A model generated the notes under the pieces. It did no database searches. It worked only from the letters and a program-made list of their open reading frames with translations, and was not told where the DNA came from. This document shows positions 44,353 to 56,994 of a DNA stretch of 64,000 nucleotides, piece by piece. The translations under genes and the position numbers were made by a program. This DNA comes from Buddleja alternifolia (taxonomy: Eukaryota; Streptophyta; Magnoliopsida; Lamiales; Scrophulariaceae). Location: positions 21,705,134 through 21,769,133 of the forward strand of contig CM033401.1 of NCBI GenBank assembly GCA_019426215.1. The letters are read 5' to 3'. Each line of letters opens with the position of its first letter. Positions within the stretch are counted from its first letter, which is position 1.

Positions 44353-45770
44353 TTGAACCCGAGGTCAACATCGTGTAAGTTTGTGGGATATCCGAAAAAC
44401 TCTTTTGGATACTACTTCTACAATCCCTTGGAACAAACCGTGATTGTTTCAAGGAATGTGACCATCTTGGAGAAGGATTTTTCATTAGATGGGAATAACA
44501 AGATTGTAGAACTCGAGGAGACTCAAAACACTGAGAGACCTCAAGAACCACAAATGAGCTCGCCTGATACCACACAGGAAGCGATTCATAAAGAACAAGC
44601 CAAAAGTACACCACCTCTGAGGAAATCCGAAAGGGTTCCAAGGGCACTCGAGAGATGGGTATACCTTTTGCAAGAAAGCAAGTCAGAGGATTCCCTTTTG
44701 GATATAGATCCAAAGAGTTATAGGGAAGTGATGTTGGACATCGATTCGGGAATATGGCTAGAAGCTATGAAATCTGAGATGGACTCCATGCACTCCAACA
44801 AGGTTTAGACCTAGATAGACCTTCCAGATAAGATAAAACCCATAGGCTGCAAGTGGGTTTACAAGTGAAAGCTTGGAGCTGATGGAGAGGTGGCGACCTA
44901 TAAGGCACACCTAGTGGCGAAAGAGTTTACTCAAAGACAAGGTATTGACTATGAGGAAACCTTCTCACCAGTGGCAATGCTGAAATCCATAAGGATACTT
45001 CTAGCCATATCTACACATTTCGACTACGAAATTTGGCAGATGGATGTTAGAACGGCATTCCTCAATGGAGAAATTGAGGAGGAAATATATATGCAGCAGC
45101 CAGACGATTTTACATCCAAGGAGAGTAAACACAAAGTGTGTAGACTCCAGAGGTCCATATATAGACTGAAACAAGCTTCCCAAAGTTGGAACAAATGATT
45201 TGATAATGTCATACGAGAGTATGGATATATTCAAAATGTTGATGAAGCGTGTGTGTACAAGAAGGCTAGTGGGAGCGCGGTTACCTTTCTAGAACTTTAT
45301 GTTGATGATATCCTATTGATCGAAAATGATATAGGGATCATGCAGTCAACAAAAGTATGGTTGTCAAATCAATTCTCCATGAAGGATATGGGAGAAGCTT
45401 CCTACGTACTCAGTATGAAGATATATCGAGAGAGATTGATTAGGATGCTGGGACTCTCCCAATCCTTGTACATAGATCGAGTGCTAAAGAGATTTAGCAT
45501 GGAAGAATCCAAGAGAGGATTCTTGCCTATGAGACATGGAATCACTCTTTCCAAGTCCATGTGCCCTAAGTTTGAGAAGAAAAGAGAGAGGATGTCTCAC
45601 ATACCTTATGCATCCGCCATTGGAAGCATTATGTATGTGATGATATGTACAAGGCCTGATGTAGCTTATGCACTTAGCGTGTGCAGTCGCTATCAGGCAA
45701 ATCCCGGTGAAGAACACTGAACTGCCATTAAAACAATCCTCAAGTATATTTAGAGAACTAAGGAGTTATT
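44353..45770 (+). pseudogene. Copia reverse transcriptase, with stops
   Basis: A linker (44353-44808) precedes the RT. The RT shows GCKWVYK-stop-KLGADGEV, AHLVAKEFTQRQGIDYEETF, QMDVRTAFLNGEIEEEIYMQ, the intact active site LYVDDILLI (YVDD at 45298-45309), KDMGEASYVLSMKI and YASAIGSIMYVMICTRPDVA. Stops lie at 44806, 44866, 45196, 45718 and 45751. The organisation and motifs match the fragments at 5628 and 12836, but it is a more distant relative. Confidence 0.9.
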
Positions 45771-45779
45771 TTTGGTATA

Positions 45780-46281
45780 CGGTGGTAGATAATTAGATTT
45801 AGAGTGCTACACAGACTCTGGTTTTCAAACTAATATTGACGACTCAAAATCGGTTTCTGGTTTCATTTTTCTGCTTAATGGTGGATCAATGAGTTGGAAA
45901 ATTTCCAAGCAACCGACTACTGCTGATTCAACTACTGAAATGGAATGCATTGCTGCCTCAAAGGCGGCAAAGGAAGTTGTTTGGATAAGGAACTTCATCT
46001 AAGAATTGGGTGTAGTTCCATATATATCATGATAACTTGGTACCGATGTACTGTGATAACAATGGGGATATTGCGCAAGCAAAGGAGCCAAGGTCTCATA
46101 AAAAATACAAGCACATACAAAGGCGATACCATTTGATCATCATCGGGAGAGGTGACGTTCGAGTGGAGTGTGTAGACTCGGCAAATAATGTAGCAGACCC
46201 ACTCGCCAAACCCCTTAGTCAAAAGGTGTTTGATGGACATCTAGGCAAGATTGGCCCCAAATACGTGAGCAATTGGCTCTA
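45780..46281 (+). pseudogene. Copia RNase H, broken
   Basis: Motifs in order: ECYTDSGFQTNIDD, FIFLLNGGSMSWK, TTADSTTEMECIAAS, then, after stops near 46001 and a frame change, the segment 46037-46282 with YCDNNGDIAQAKEPRSHKKY and DPLAKPLSQKVF. A polypurine tract (46287-46295, GGTGGGAGA) follows. Confidence 0.85.
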
Positions 46282-46286
46282 AGGCA

Positions 46287-46295
46287 GGTGGGAGA
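46287..46295 (+). other. Copia polypurine tract
   Basis: GGTGGGAGA directly precedes the LTR start TGATAGAG at 46297. Confidence 0.7.
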
Positions 46296-46296
46296 T

Positions 46297-48528
46297 TGAT
46301 AGAGTGGATGCCCGGCGCGCCAATTTTGGGCGCCATTTACTGTGTAATAAACTCTATGAGATAAGATTTTCTTACGAATAAAGTCAATTTTATTATGGCA
46401 TTCTTTGTTCTTAAATTCTTATCATAGGCTTAGAACGAAGTCCCTTGAATCACATATGACTATGGGACATCATCGGACATCGGGAATGACGATGATGGAA
46501 TATGTCTCTAAGGTCGTGATTCTTAAAAGGTTCCAAGTCGATGATGGGTCTGTCAAGATAAGAGATATTGACAAAGACCCAAAAGACTTGCTTTTGTACA
46601 TAGTTCTTAGAGAACGTGCCTCGTCCCATAGGCTTAGATGTACACGAGGGTTCTCATTTGGATAATGAGTGAACTGAACAACCCCGCAAGGAAATTCCTA
46701 AAATGGTTATCGAATGTGGAATTTCCTATAATCACGTAGGCATAAGAGTAATCCTTATGGACCTGAGGTTCCATTGTCACTTTGAGCATAGTCGATTATA
46801 CTTTGACTTATCTCATTATTCCATCGCGAGTCGTCATATGGGATATTTGGGGTATAGTATGATTATGTGTTGAGGTACATGAGATACCAAGATGGGATCC
46901 ATCACTGATTTAGCAAATCAGACATTTCTTATGTTTTGTTTACTGAATCGATTCAAGGAATCTTTGGCCAAAGTATGGCAATCCAAAGAGGCGGAGTGTT
47001 TCCTCGTTTGGATTGCATATATCGATATCATGCAATGAAGGAGACACAGAGATTGGGTCGTAAGAGTTTCGACTAAACCATTACTCGAGATACCATACCG
47101 GAAAACTTGATGGAGGGATCTTACTTATGCAAGGATCATGGTTATGATAGGTTGAGTATCTTGACATCGTTTGTGTCTAGGTCTTAAGCCCATTGCTAGA
47201 GAGTAACCTTGATTTGTAGGTATCATAATATTAATGGTGATAATTCATGATCGGATTAAATCAATAAAGATTTAATCTAGTACTTTCTAAATATAGAAAG
47301 GTACAATGACACTTTTGGAAAGTGCTACTAGAACATGAACAAGCCTAAGGGGTCATACACTAACTCCTGAGGTTCCTGCTTAAAAGATATGATTAATCAA
47401 CTTTGGAAGTTGAGGTGAAATTAGGAAAGTCTAGAACTTACCTAAAGAGGAATATTAATTAATTGGTTGGAGATCAATTAATTAGTCTATCTAATTAATC
47501 AAGTAAGATTAATTAATTAATGGACTAAGTAAATGCCAAGGGTTTTATTTAATTAGTAGAGGAAGTCGAAAATTAAATAGAATTAAAGAAATAATTGGGT
47601 GACAATAATTAAGGTTAAACTTTAATTATTATGGAATATTTAATTAAATGGTTGGACTATTTAATTAAATAAGGAGTCAAAAATTAAATCTTTTTGAATA
47701 AAACTTTTGGATTCCAGGTGTAAGAGGGGGCGAGGTGGCAGACGAAAATAAGGGAGAAGATTTAATTCGTCTCCAAGTTTTGATCAAGTTGGAATCAAGG
47801 AAATATTTTAGGAGAGAAAAAATGGAACAAGTTAACTTGCAAGCTAAGCTCCTTGTTTTTAGAAAACAACTTAATAGAGTTTCATTAGGAATAGATGAAA
47901 GTCAAATATTGGAAATTTTATTTCATCTTGACTTCCAATCAAATTAAACCCAAGAGTCTCTCTATAAATATGTGTGTTAAGAAAAACAAATACACACTTT
48001 ATTCCAGGGAAATTTTCATCCACCACATAGAGAAAAAGAGAGAAAATTTTGTCTTCTATTTTCTCAAGTAAACTCGCCCCTCACCCTATATTTTTTGACA
48101 AGATTTTGTTCATGTGTTGAGATTAACCTTTCAGATATATTCCTACCTTCATATATAAGTTTAGATTAGATCTAAAATAATTATATAAGCTAGCACCACA
48201 TATATAATTATTGGGAATTATACGGAGGTCTGGATACATCTTAGAAGCGAGACGATTGAATCACTTGAAGATACAAGGAACAAATCGAAGCTCGGGACTT
48301 GAAGAAGGCTGGCGGCTTCTCTGTAGATTCAATCAAGGGATTATTTGTTTGGGTTGAAAAGATCAGAAACTTGTAAAAGGGAAAAAGTGCGAAATGTATT
48401 TCTTGTAGTATAGTTTTCTCGTTTTAATTAGCTCGATTAAACCGGCCAATGTAATCTTGTTTCGGGGTAGTTGTAAATTTTTTAAATTCCGTTGTGCTAA
48501 CTTACCTCGGGGATTACCCAACCCAACA
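46297..48528 (+). repeat. Copia 3' LTR
   Basis: It runs from TGATAGAG to CCCAACA, 2232 bp. It gives the full-length reference for the split 5' LTR (26893-27065 plus 38157-39996) and resembles the solo LTR at 32202-34329. The TATA box TATAAATATG is near 47963. The next base begins Athila gag, so the target site is the Athila element; the expected left duplication is lost. Confidence 0.9.
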
Positions 48529-48940
48529 ATTCTATCAAGGTCTTGATCCTATCATTCGAACCAATCTTGATGCAGTTGAGGGTGGCTAAGAGAATAACAC
48601 TTCCAAAAAAGCCTAGTAGAGTCTATGAAGTGGATACCTTGACTACACAAGTGGAGATATTAAACAAGAGGTTAGATGCTTTAAACTTCCCGATAAACCA
48701 AGTGCAAGCTATATGTGAAATTTTTTGCGGAAATCATCACAGTACTAATATCCAACAAAGAAGTTCATCGTTCCACCTTCAGCTAGTTGAAAATGCAAAC
48801 TTTGTGTAAAACCTGAACATGAGCTAAAATGACCCTTTTTCTAAGAAATACAACCAGGGATGGTGAAACCACCTAAACTTTTCATGGAGTAACAACAATA
48901 ATGTGGTCAAGCCACCCCCATTTTAATGATATTTGGGGTG
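48529..48940 (+). pseudogene. Athila-like Ty3 gag, C-terminal half
   Basis: Immediately after the copia LTR the sequence reads, in frame from 48532, FYQGLDPIIRTNLDAVEGG, then a stop. Later (shifted) it reads YEVDTLTTQVEILNKRLDAL and QAICEIFCGNHHST, then FSKKYNQGW and NHLNFSWSNN. These are the conserved C-terminal features of Athila gag, including a knuckle-like CxxxxGNH segment. It complements the N-terminal half at 26281-26892, with about 50-60 codons lost between. Confidence 0.8.
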
Positions 48941-50258
48941 AAATTCGTTTCGACCGATGACATCTAATGCACTAAAGATAATCAAATTTAAATCTTTATG
49001 TATAACCCCCTTTTGCTGGGAAGATGTTATGCAATAGATTTGATTTTATTATCTAAAGTTTGATGGAGAGCCGGGATATCCAATAGCCCTTACCTACTTA
49101 GTATGTTTCGATTTGGGAGAATTTAATTGTTCATTTTATGTCTCACTTTACACATTAATTTATTTAGCACAATAAAAAGATAGATAACATCCTAGATAAA
49201 TCTATCAACACACAATCCATGGATATTCTATATTGACTCAAGCCAATGAGCTAATCACAGGATAAGGGCCTATTCTAAAACAAGCAACCACTATGGAAAC
49301 AAACTCCAATCTCCAAGCATTGTGGGTCCACCAAACTCTAAAAGGTCTATCTCTAATTTATTACAAATAAAAACATATACAAGAATCTACTTGCAATGAA
49401 TAAAGATGCAACACCGGGGGCTCAAACACTGACCCTATACAACTCAGTTAAAAACCCAAAACTGAAACAGGCCTAAATCCAAGGATTGTGTCAACCACAA
49501 CATACACCAAAACATGTAAATAAACTGTTGAAATCCATGTTGACTTTTGGAAAAAAAATTAAAATCTAATTTTCATTTATTAAAGTTCAAGAAAAAATAA
49601 ATCAAAATCTAATCTTAACTTATTAAATTTTCATAAACCAAAATCCAATTTCAATTTAAATAATATTTCATAAATCAAAATTCAATTTTAATTTGTCAAT
49701 ATTCTAGAAATTAACAAATTTACAATTTATTCCTATATAAAATTAATTTAATGAAATCGAACCACCAACCCATTGGTCCTTTTGGTTCAACATAATTAAT
49801 TTGAAATTCTAAATAAATTTTAATTTTAATTACAAAAACAATTTAAAATTATTAGGTCTACCCGTGGTCGTATTTAGCGGTCTGCCCAGCGGTACACTTA
49901 GCAGCCCAAATGGGTCGCAGCATGTGATTCGCGTGGCGGCCTACTGTGTGACCCATTGGGTCACTGAAGTGGGCGGACCACTTTGCGCAAGGGCCTAATT
50001 GGGCCCTTAGCAGCCTGTACAATGGCCCAATTAGGGTTGTTATGCAGTTCGCCTCAGCGGATTTCTCCATGCATGTGGCGGCTCGTCACCCTATGAGCTC
50101 CCTCCCACCTTCCACCGGCAGCTCTCCAAGCCCTTGTTTATCCTAATCCCATAGTTTCCTCAAATATGCAATTTATCAAATAAATCCAGATTTATTCAAT
50201 ATAAAGTAATGTTAACATGAATTAAAACGCAACTAAAAATTATAAAATCACCAAAACC
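48941..50258. other. Non-coding; includes the leader of a minus-strand copia element
   Basis: No reading frame. 49855-50120 is GC-rich with repeated GGCCCAATT, GCAGCC and GCGG motifs, like the leader at 7220-7460, and lies just inside the PBS of the minus-strand LTR at 50273. The border between Athila remains and this leader was not located; 49500-49850 is AT-rich. Confidence 0.4.
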
Positions 50259-50270
50259 GGCTCTGATATT
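50259..50270 (-). other. Primer-binding site, diverged (minus)
   Basis: The plus strand reads GGCTCTGATATT, the complement of AATATCAGAGCC, a Met-type site with its first bases altered, next to the LTR end at 50273. Confidence 0.6.
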
Positions 50271-50272
50271 GT

Positions 50273-51899
50273 TGTTGGTGCTCGAAACATCATGCGCAGC
50301 GGAAATGATCACTCAAGCCACATATCATTTTGGGATTTAATAATTTTAATATGATTTAAACTAATTAAATAACGCATGAAAGGAATAATAACATTTGTAG
50401 CGAAATGGTTGTAAATCCACGAGCTAAGCAACGAACACCTCGTCCCTTGCCTCTAGATCGTCACACAAAATAAGCCCCCAAAATATTCCTCTCCTTCCTT
50501 GGTGACCGACGGCTAGGAGAGAGTAGAAAGAGGAGATTTTCTCTTCTTGTAATTTTGAGGCTAGACTGATTAACTTGTCCTCCAAGACTTAAATTGTAGA
50601 ATTTAAATAAATCCTACAACTCCATAAGCCCTAGTACATGGCTACTGAGACCATGGTGGACTAAATTTGTTTAGTCAATTTTAGGCCACTTTATTTAATA
50701 AAGGTTATATATTTAATCCTATTAAATATAATTTTATTAAATAAAATACTAAGTTAAATATTTAATTAACCAAGTTAATTAAATCCTTAATTTAATAAAA
50801 CAATAAATTAAACTAAGATGTCCAATTAATTAATTTGTCAATTCAATGACAAATTACCAAAAAGCCCCCTAATTGCAAAAAAGAAGATTTCTAGCTTATT
50901 TCTTTCATCGCTACTCTTTAGGTTTGTCTGGATTGGTAATGGGAGGATACCAAAGGATGTGGATGACAACTAGCCAAACTCGTGGCCCTACATCGTTGTC
51001 CAATCAAGTACGAAATGACTACGTCATCACGAACCTCTCAATTATGATTTTCATATATGTATAAACAATTCACTAAAGTATCCCAATCGAGTGAGAGTCA
51101 TGGAATATGTCAAACTCACATAACTCGAAATTATGCTATGAATCATAGTAACATGAAATGACCAAACTACCCTTCGTGTCTTCAACGAGTTAGTTTACTT
51201 GTTTTGGCCAAAGACTTTCATTTCAGTTGCCTATGATCGCATATGATATCTTCTCGTTTGCTACCGAGACAAAGAATCCCTTATTAACAATCACCTCACA
51301 ACTATTATTTGGCCATCGGGATCTCACTTCGAGGGCCCCCCACCAAATGATTAATTGGACCTCACTACTCTAGTAACATATCCAAATGTCACAAGTACAT
51401 CATGGTCGTGACTCCTCAGGTCAAAGGTTCATGTATACAATTATAACCAATAATATAGTCATTGTCAGTCACTGAGTAATACCCATGTGATTGAATTATT
51501 ATGAGTCGAGTTCGAATATTCTGATCCCATTATTCCCATCAATGCATCTATAATACATAATCCAACTATCTCATAGAGTTCAACCGACACTCCATGTCAG
51601 ATCATATCTTATACAATTTAATGTGGATCTTGATGCCCAATCAAAATTCTCTGACTTGCGAACTCTTATTTAGTGTCTAAGTACCAAGTCCTTCCAGTGC
51701 CCTTCTTATTGTCCCATAAGAATCGGAAGACTTGCCTGATTACACTATGATTATAGATTTGTTCAATGCTTAAAGATGCCATACGGATTTAGATGAACAA
51801 AACTAAATGTCTTTTATTACTTGATAAAGAGTGCATAATACAATTCAATGCTCTATTACATTCTAACTCCTCAATGGCATCAAGGGCATAAACCTATCA
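50273..51899 (-). repeat. Copia LTR (minus)
   Basis: The minus strand starts TGATAGGTTTATGCCC (51899) and ends CACCAACA (50273), 1627 bp. It is close in length and start to the LTR at 14339-15930, with the shared ATGCCC(T/C)xGATGCC motif. The PBS and a leader follow in minus orientation, but gag and pol are missing. Confidence 0.8.
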
Positions 51900-52662
51900 A
51901 GCGGAACCTAAATGTGTAAAGAAGCCGAGCTCAAATCAAGTGTAACAAAATTTCGAGCTTGAGTTCGAGTTTGATGAGCCTATTTTCTAAAGCTCGAGCT
52001 CGAAGTAGATGAATCAAACTCGAACTAAAAGTTAATTCAACTATTTTTGTCTACTTTCTAAAAGATAAACTAATTTTAACTTTATTTTGATTAATCATTT
52101 AAAATATAATAAAAATGTATCATAATTATAAATATAATTGCAGAATTACAAAATGACAGTAATTATAAAAATATGAATCCAGATAAGATAAATAATTTTA
52201 AGGTATGTTTTATTCAATCACTAAATTCGCGAATATGAGATTGATATTAAAAGTTTTTATAAGTTCTTAGAATATCCTTTTTATACTAGTTTGCAAAAGA
52301 TATTCTTTATTTATAATATATACGAAGTACATAGCCGTATATAAATAAGAGATTAATAAAAGAGAATTAATATAAAAATAAGATAAATAATAATGACACA
52401 TCTTATATTCAATAATTATTTACAAAATAAAGAACAGTGTCATGAAACCATTCGGTGACTAAACTAATTTATAGAATCACATAAATATATCAACTATAAG
52501 ATCATAACAATGTTACTCTTTTAGACCAAAAAGAAAAAATATCATAATAATAATAGTAATTTTTTATGACTTAAATAACTTAAATATAATATGAAATATA
52601 ATATGAGTATCATTAAAATATGTGTTATATAAAATATAAGTACTATATATAGATATATATAA
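51900..52662. other. AT-rich flank of the viral insertion, with a hAT-like patch
   Basis: 51920-52030 has repeated GAGCTCGAG and CTCGAACT motifs of hAT subterminal type. The rest is AT-rich, and no gene was seen. Confidence 0.4.
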
Positions 52663-52675
52663 TGGTATCAGAGCC
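52663..52675 (+). other. Pararetroviral Met-tRNA primer-binding site
   Basis: TGGTATCAGAGCC followed by ATG. It conventionally marks base 1 of Caulimoviridae genomes. No LTR end with CA lies just upstream (the upstream sequence is an AT repeat), so this is not a retrotransposon PBS. Confidence 0.8.
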
Positions 52676-52779
52676 ATGTTTTGGGGGGTGATCATGTAGG
52701 TGTAGGATATAATTTAACACAAAGTACTTGATTATTGTTATGATTAGAAATCAAGATACTGTAAAAAAATAGTATCAAT

Positions 52780-53126
52780 CTTGAATATGAGTTACCACAT
52801 GACTTAGATCTACTTAATCAGTGAACTATTCCTAAAATAGAACCAAAAATAATTTATAAGTTAGGAACTTTTGAAAAATTAGGATCAAAACAGTTGGTAA
52901 AAACCACTGAACAATCTATTTCTCTTAATAATGAAGAAATGATTATTAAGTTATTTAGTGAAAGGGATATACTTCCCTATAAAAAGAAGACAAAGAAGAA
53001 TCTTTAAGAAATTCTAGAATTGAGGAACTATATATTAATAAAGAAAATATTGTAAAAGGTTATAGTAATAAGCAGGCTGATATTAAGCAGGCAGAGACAA
53101 TGTCTGAAATGAGTATAACACCTTTT
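52780..53126 (+). pseudogene. Pararetroviral N-terminal (movement-protein) remnant
   Basis: An open stretch broken by stops at 52842-52844 and near 53005, encoding YKLGTFEKLGS and TTEQSISLNNEE-type segments. Position right after the PBS matches the movement-protein end of the viral polyprotein, but the large central part of a 30K-type movement protein is not visible before the next frame at 53129. An internal deletion or decay is inferred. Confidence 0.45.
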
Positions 53127-53128
53127 TA

Positions 53129-54004
53129 ATGGAATTTAGTCACAAAATTGATTTTAGACCTGGCTCTGAAGCCAGGAAAACTATTAAGAAAGAATTTAAT
53201 CTACCCAGATGGGAACTTTTTAGGAATTGGTTTTTTGAAAATTTTAATCAAAATGAACAAAATTATATACAAAAACACTTTTATACAACCTGTCCTGAAA
53301 CGAATTCTTTAATTCCTTTTGTTCCGTGGTTTATGTCTACATATGTGGAACAATATATTGTTGTTTTAGAAAGAAATTATAAACTCTTAAATGGTCAAAT
53401 TCAGAAAGATATTTATCCACCATGTCAACCCTTTCAAATGAAAAAAGAGGGAAAAATTTGTAATTTTCTGTCTTTTGCAAAAATACTGGAACATGATGCT
53501 TTGCCAATTACAAGTAAATATATAAATGTACTTATGGAACAACAAAATTATGCTAACATATTTCTTAATGTCTTAGGGGAGCAAATAACCTCTTTACATG
53601 ATAGAGTCATTACAATAATGTCTCTGATAGAGAAATCTAAACTTTATGAGAAAGATGTTGAAATTATTGGATCCAGTCATAATAATCATACTGCTATTCC
53701 GAATATTCAACCTCCTCCAGAAATTAAAGATTTCAAATTAACACCTGTAACAGAATTAGAAAAAATATTAAATGAAAAATTTGGTAAATTAACCATAAAC
53801 ACTTTAGAAGAAGATTTTGTAAGTGTATTACAAGAAGGAACTAATACTACTGACAAAATTAATAAAATAAGTGATTGGAAATGGGTTGATAAGCCTATTC
53901 AAAGATTATATTACTATAGGAGACCTTCTCCTATGGATGTCTTACATGAAGAACAAGATTCTATTATTACTAATAGTTATAGTGAAAGAAATATTTATGA
54001 ATGA
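53129..54004 (+). pseudogene. Pararetroviral polyprotein segment before the coat protein
   Basis: A 291-codon open frame. The product is rich in Asn, Lys and Ile, with no signal or membrane segment, and a predicted helical stretch around residues 130-170. It has no motif I recognise. It lies between the movement-protein remnant and the coat region and is likely the linker between the two domains or the start of the coat region. The next coding piece overlaps in a different frame, which implies a frameshift near 54000-54100. The codon use is AT-rich, like the rest of the virus. Confidence 0.5.
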
Positions 54005-54103
54005 AATATTGATAGACTTACTGACAAACAAATTTATAATGATGTTCATAGAATGCTTATGTATTCTACTATATGTTAAAGTAATGGGAATACAGATAAA
54101 AAT

Positions 54104-55202
54104 GTGGCAAAGATGATAATTGCAGGATTTACAGGCCAATTAAAAGGTTGGTGGGATCACTATCTAACCCAAAGTAATAGAGATGAAATTTTAAATACTG
54201 TAAAACAGGAAGATAATAATTTAGGTGAAAATTCAATTTATACCTTAATAGTTAATATTGTTGAACATTTTATAGGAAGATATTCTGATAATAGTGAAAC
54301 TATTAGAACATTATTACAAAATCTTAAGTGTAAAGCACTAACAGATTTTAGATGGTATAAAGACACTTTCTTAAGTAGAGTTATGGAGTTACCTGAGAGT
54401 AATAGTTCTCATTGGAAATCTAAATTTATAGACGGATTACCTCATCTATTTGCAGAAAGAATAAGAAGAACATTAAGAGGAAATTTAATGTCTATCCCTT
54501 ATGATAATTATACTTATGGAAAACTAATTGGTACCTGTATCCAAAAGGGATTAAATCTTTGTAATGAAATTAAACTAAACCAACAAATAAAAAGACAAAA
54601 TCTAATAGAAAGAAAACAATTAGGTCAGTTCTGTAGTCAATTTGGAATGGACATACCTTCTCCTCCTAAAAATGTAAAAGGAAAGAAAAAAGATAACAAA
54701 TTAAATTATCCTAAAAGAAAAAGAAAATATTCTAAACAGAAATGGGAGAAAAAATTAAAATGAAAAGAGGAAAGAGAAGAAAATAAAAAATAAAAAAGAA
54801 AATTTATTGTTTGTCGAAAATGTAGTAGAACTGGTCACTATGTAAGAAATTGCTGGACCAAAAAAAAGATTAATAATCTTGAAATAGATGATGATACAAA
54901 AGAAAAAATATTACTAAATTCTGATACTTCTGAAAATTCAGAAACAGAATTATCTTCAGAATATAATAGTGATTCTGAAAAAGTTAAAGCACTGGAAATT
55001 GACTTAGTAATATCTGAATCAGAATCTACATCAAATTCAGAATGTGAACCTTGTAGTCAGGGACAATCCTGTATTAATAATTTAGAAGGACAAGAATATT
55101 ATAAAATTCTATCTCAATTTCAAGATATGGAAATAAATGTCCTAGATAGTCAAAATATTGTTGAATTACTCAAACATATTAAAGATTCTGATTTAAGGTA
55201 AA
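54104..55202 (+). pseudogene. Pararetroviral coat protein with CCHC zinc knuckle
   Basis: The first piece (54104-54763) includes GFTGQLKGWWDHYLT, the conserved core of Caulimoviridae capsid proteins, and ends in a Lys-rich tail. After stops near 54762-54790 it continues as CRKCSRTGHYVRNC (54812-54853), a complete C-X2-C-X4-H-X4-C RNA-binding knuckle. An acidic Ser/Glu-rich tail runs to a stop at 55200-55202. The capsid packages the viral DNA; the basic tail, knuckle and acidic tail are typical of the family. Confidence 0.75.
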
Positions 55203-55373
55203 AAAATAATTGATCAAATTGAAAACACTCCAAGTACTTCTAGTAATACTAGAAATATTAGAGAAGAAGTGATAACTTCTCCTGAACCATATTCTATGTC
55301 TGAAGTTTATAAACTTCTCAAATAAAGACAAGTTATTACAACCCCGACTTCCTTAAATGATATCATAATAGAA

Positions 55374-56348
55374 ATGAATCATTTAAAAAAAGAAATTGAT
55401 TCCTCAAAACAAGAAAATAAAATTCTTGATAATAGAATAGCAAAATTAGAACTTAATTCGGAAACAAATTCTCTTAATCAAGAAGAGCATATAAATAATT
55501 TTCAATTTCCAAATGATAATTTTCTAAATACTCTCGAACAAATAATTTCTCAAAAATGGACTGTAAAAATTACTCTTTTGATAGATAATTATTTCTCAAA
55601 AGAATTTATTGCTTTAATTGATAGTGGTGCAGATTTAAATGTTATCCAGAAAAGACTAATTCCTACTAGATATTTTCAAAAGACTACTCATACTTTATCG
55701 TATGCTGGAGGACAAAAATTGGATATCAGTTTTAAGCTTCCAAAAGCCTTTGTTTGTATTGATAAAAATTGTATTCCTACAAGTTTTTTACTTGTGAAAA
55801 ATATTTCAAATAAAGTTATACTTGGTTCGCCTTTTATCACAAAAATTTATCCTTTTATAACAATAATTAAAGATGGAATTACAGGAACTTATAATAATAA
55901 ACCTATACATCTTAAGTTTGTAACAAAACCTTTTACAAAAGTGTTACATGGGATGTATGAACATCTCAAAGCTAAAGAAAATCAATTAAATTTTCTTAAA
56001 AATGAAGTCAATATTTTAACTATTGAAGAAAAACTTCAAAATCCTAAATTACAAGATAAAATAAAACTTCTTCATAATAAATTTTGCTTAGAAATTTGTA
56101 ATGATCATCCTAATGCTTTTTGGGATAGGAAGAAACATATTGTTGAACTTCCTTATGAAAATGATTTTAATGAAAAAAATATTCCTACAAAGGCTAGGCC
56201 TTGTCAAATGAATTCTGAATATTTAGAACTACGTAAAAAAGAAATTGAATCTTTACTTAGCAAAAAATTAATATGTCCTTCACAATCTCCATGGTCATGT
56301 ACTGCATTTTATGTTAATAAACATAGTGCAAGAAAGAGGAGTTCCTAG
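55374..56348 (+). pseudogene. Pararetroviral aspartic protease and start of RT
   Basis: After a coiled-coil-like N-terminal part, the protease active site reads ALIDSGADLNVIQ (Asp-Ser-Gly at 55620-55628), and the second protease feature is LLVKNISNKVILGSPF. The frame then enters the RT N-terminal region (KARPCQMNSEY, LICPSQSPWSCTAFYV) and is lost by a frameshift near 56328. The viral protease cleaves the polyprotein. The unit is well preserved apart from the frameshift. Confidence 0.82.
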
Positions 56349-56994
56349 ACTCGTTATAAATTATAAACTTCTTAATAAAGTTTTAAAATGGAATAGACAC
56401 CCTATTCCTAATAAAAAAGATCTTTTGGATAGATTATATAATGCTATCATATTTTCTAAATTTGATTTAAAATCAGGATATTGGCAAATTCAGATTAATA
56501 AATCTGATAGGTATAAAACTGCATTTAATGTTCCCATAAGACATTATGAATGGAATGTTAAGAATGATATTTTTACTCCTTATAGTGAATTTATTATCGT
56601 ATATATAGATGATATTCTTGTATTCTCAAAAGATATAGAATTACATTTTAAGCATCTGGATATTTTTAGAAAACTTATTCTTCAAAATGGGTTAGTTATA
56701 TCTAAACCAAAAATGTCTTTATTCCAAACAAGTGTTAGATTTTTAGGACATAATATTGAAAAAGGTAATATTATTCCTATAAAGAGAAGTATTGATTTTG
56801 CTTCTAAGTTTCCTAATGAGATTATTGATAAAACTCAATTACAAAAAATTTTGGGAAGTTTAAATTATATTTCAGCCTATTATAAAAATCTTGCTGAAGA
56901 TACTGCAATTTTATATGACAGGCTAAAAAAGAAACCAAAACCTTGGTCAGAACAGCATATTAATGTTGTAAAAAAAGATAAAAGAAAAGGTTAA
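56311..56994 (+). pseudogene. Pararetroviral reverse transcriptase, with an internal loss
   Basis: RT motifs in order: VPRLVINYKLLNKVLKWNRH, FSKFDLKSGYWQI (motif A Asp), then FIIVYIDDILVFS with the catalytic YIDD at 56602-56613, and RFLGHNIEKG. Between the motif A region and the YIDD strand, the segment that normally carries the conserved Pro-Phe-Gly loop is missing: HYEWNV passes straight to KNDIF. This is an in-frame loss of about 15 codons. Without it a working RT is not expected. The end (56994) shifts frame before RNase H. Confidence 0.85.

Noticed and set aside
52663..52675. Reading the TGGTATCAGAGCC site as another copia 5' end
   Set aside because: There is no LTR end upstream, and what follows is pararetroviral coat, protease, RT and RNase H without integrase.
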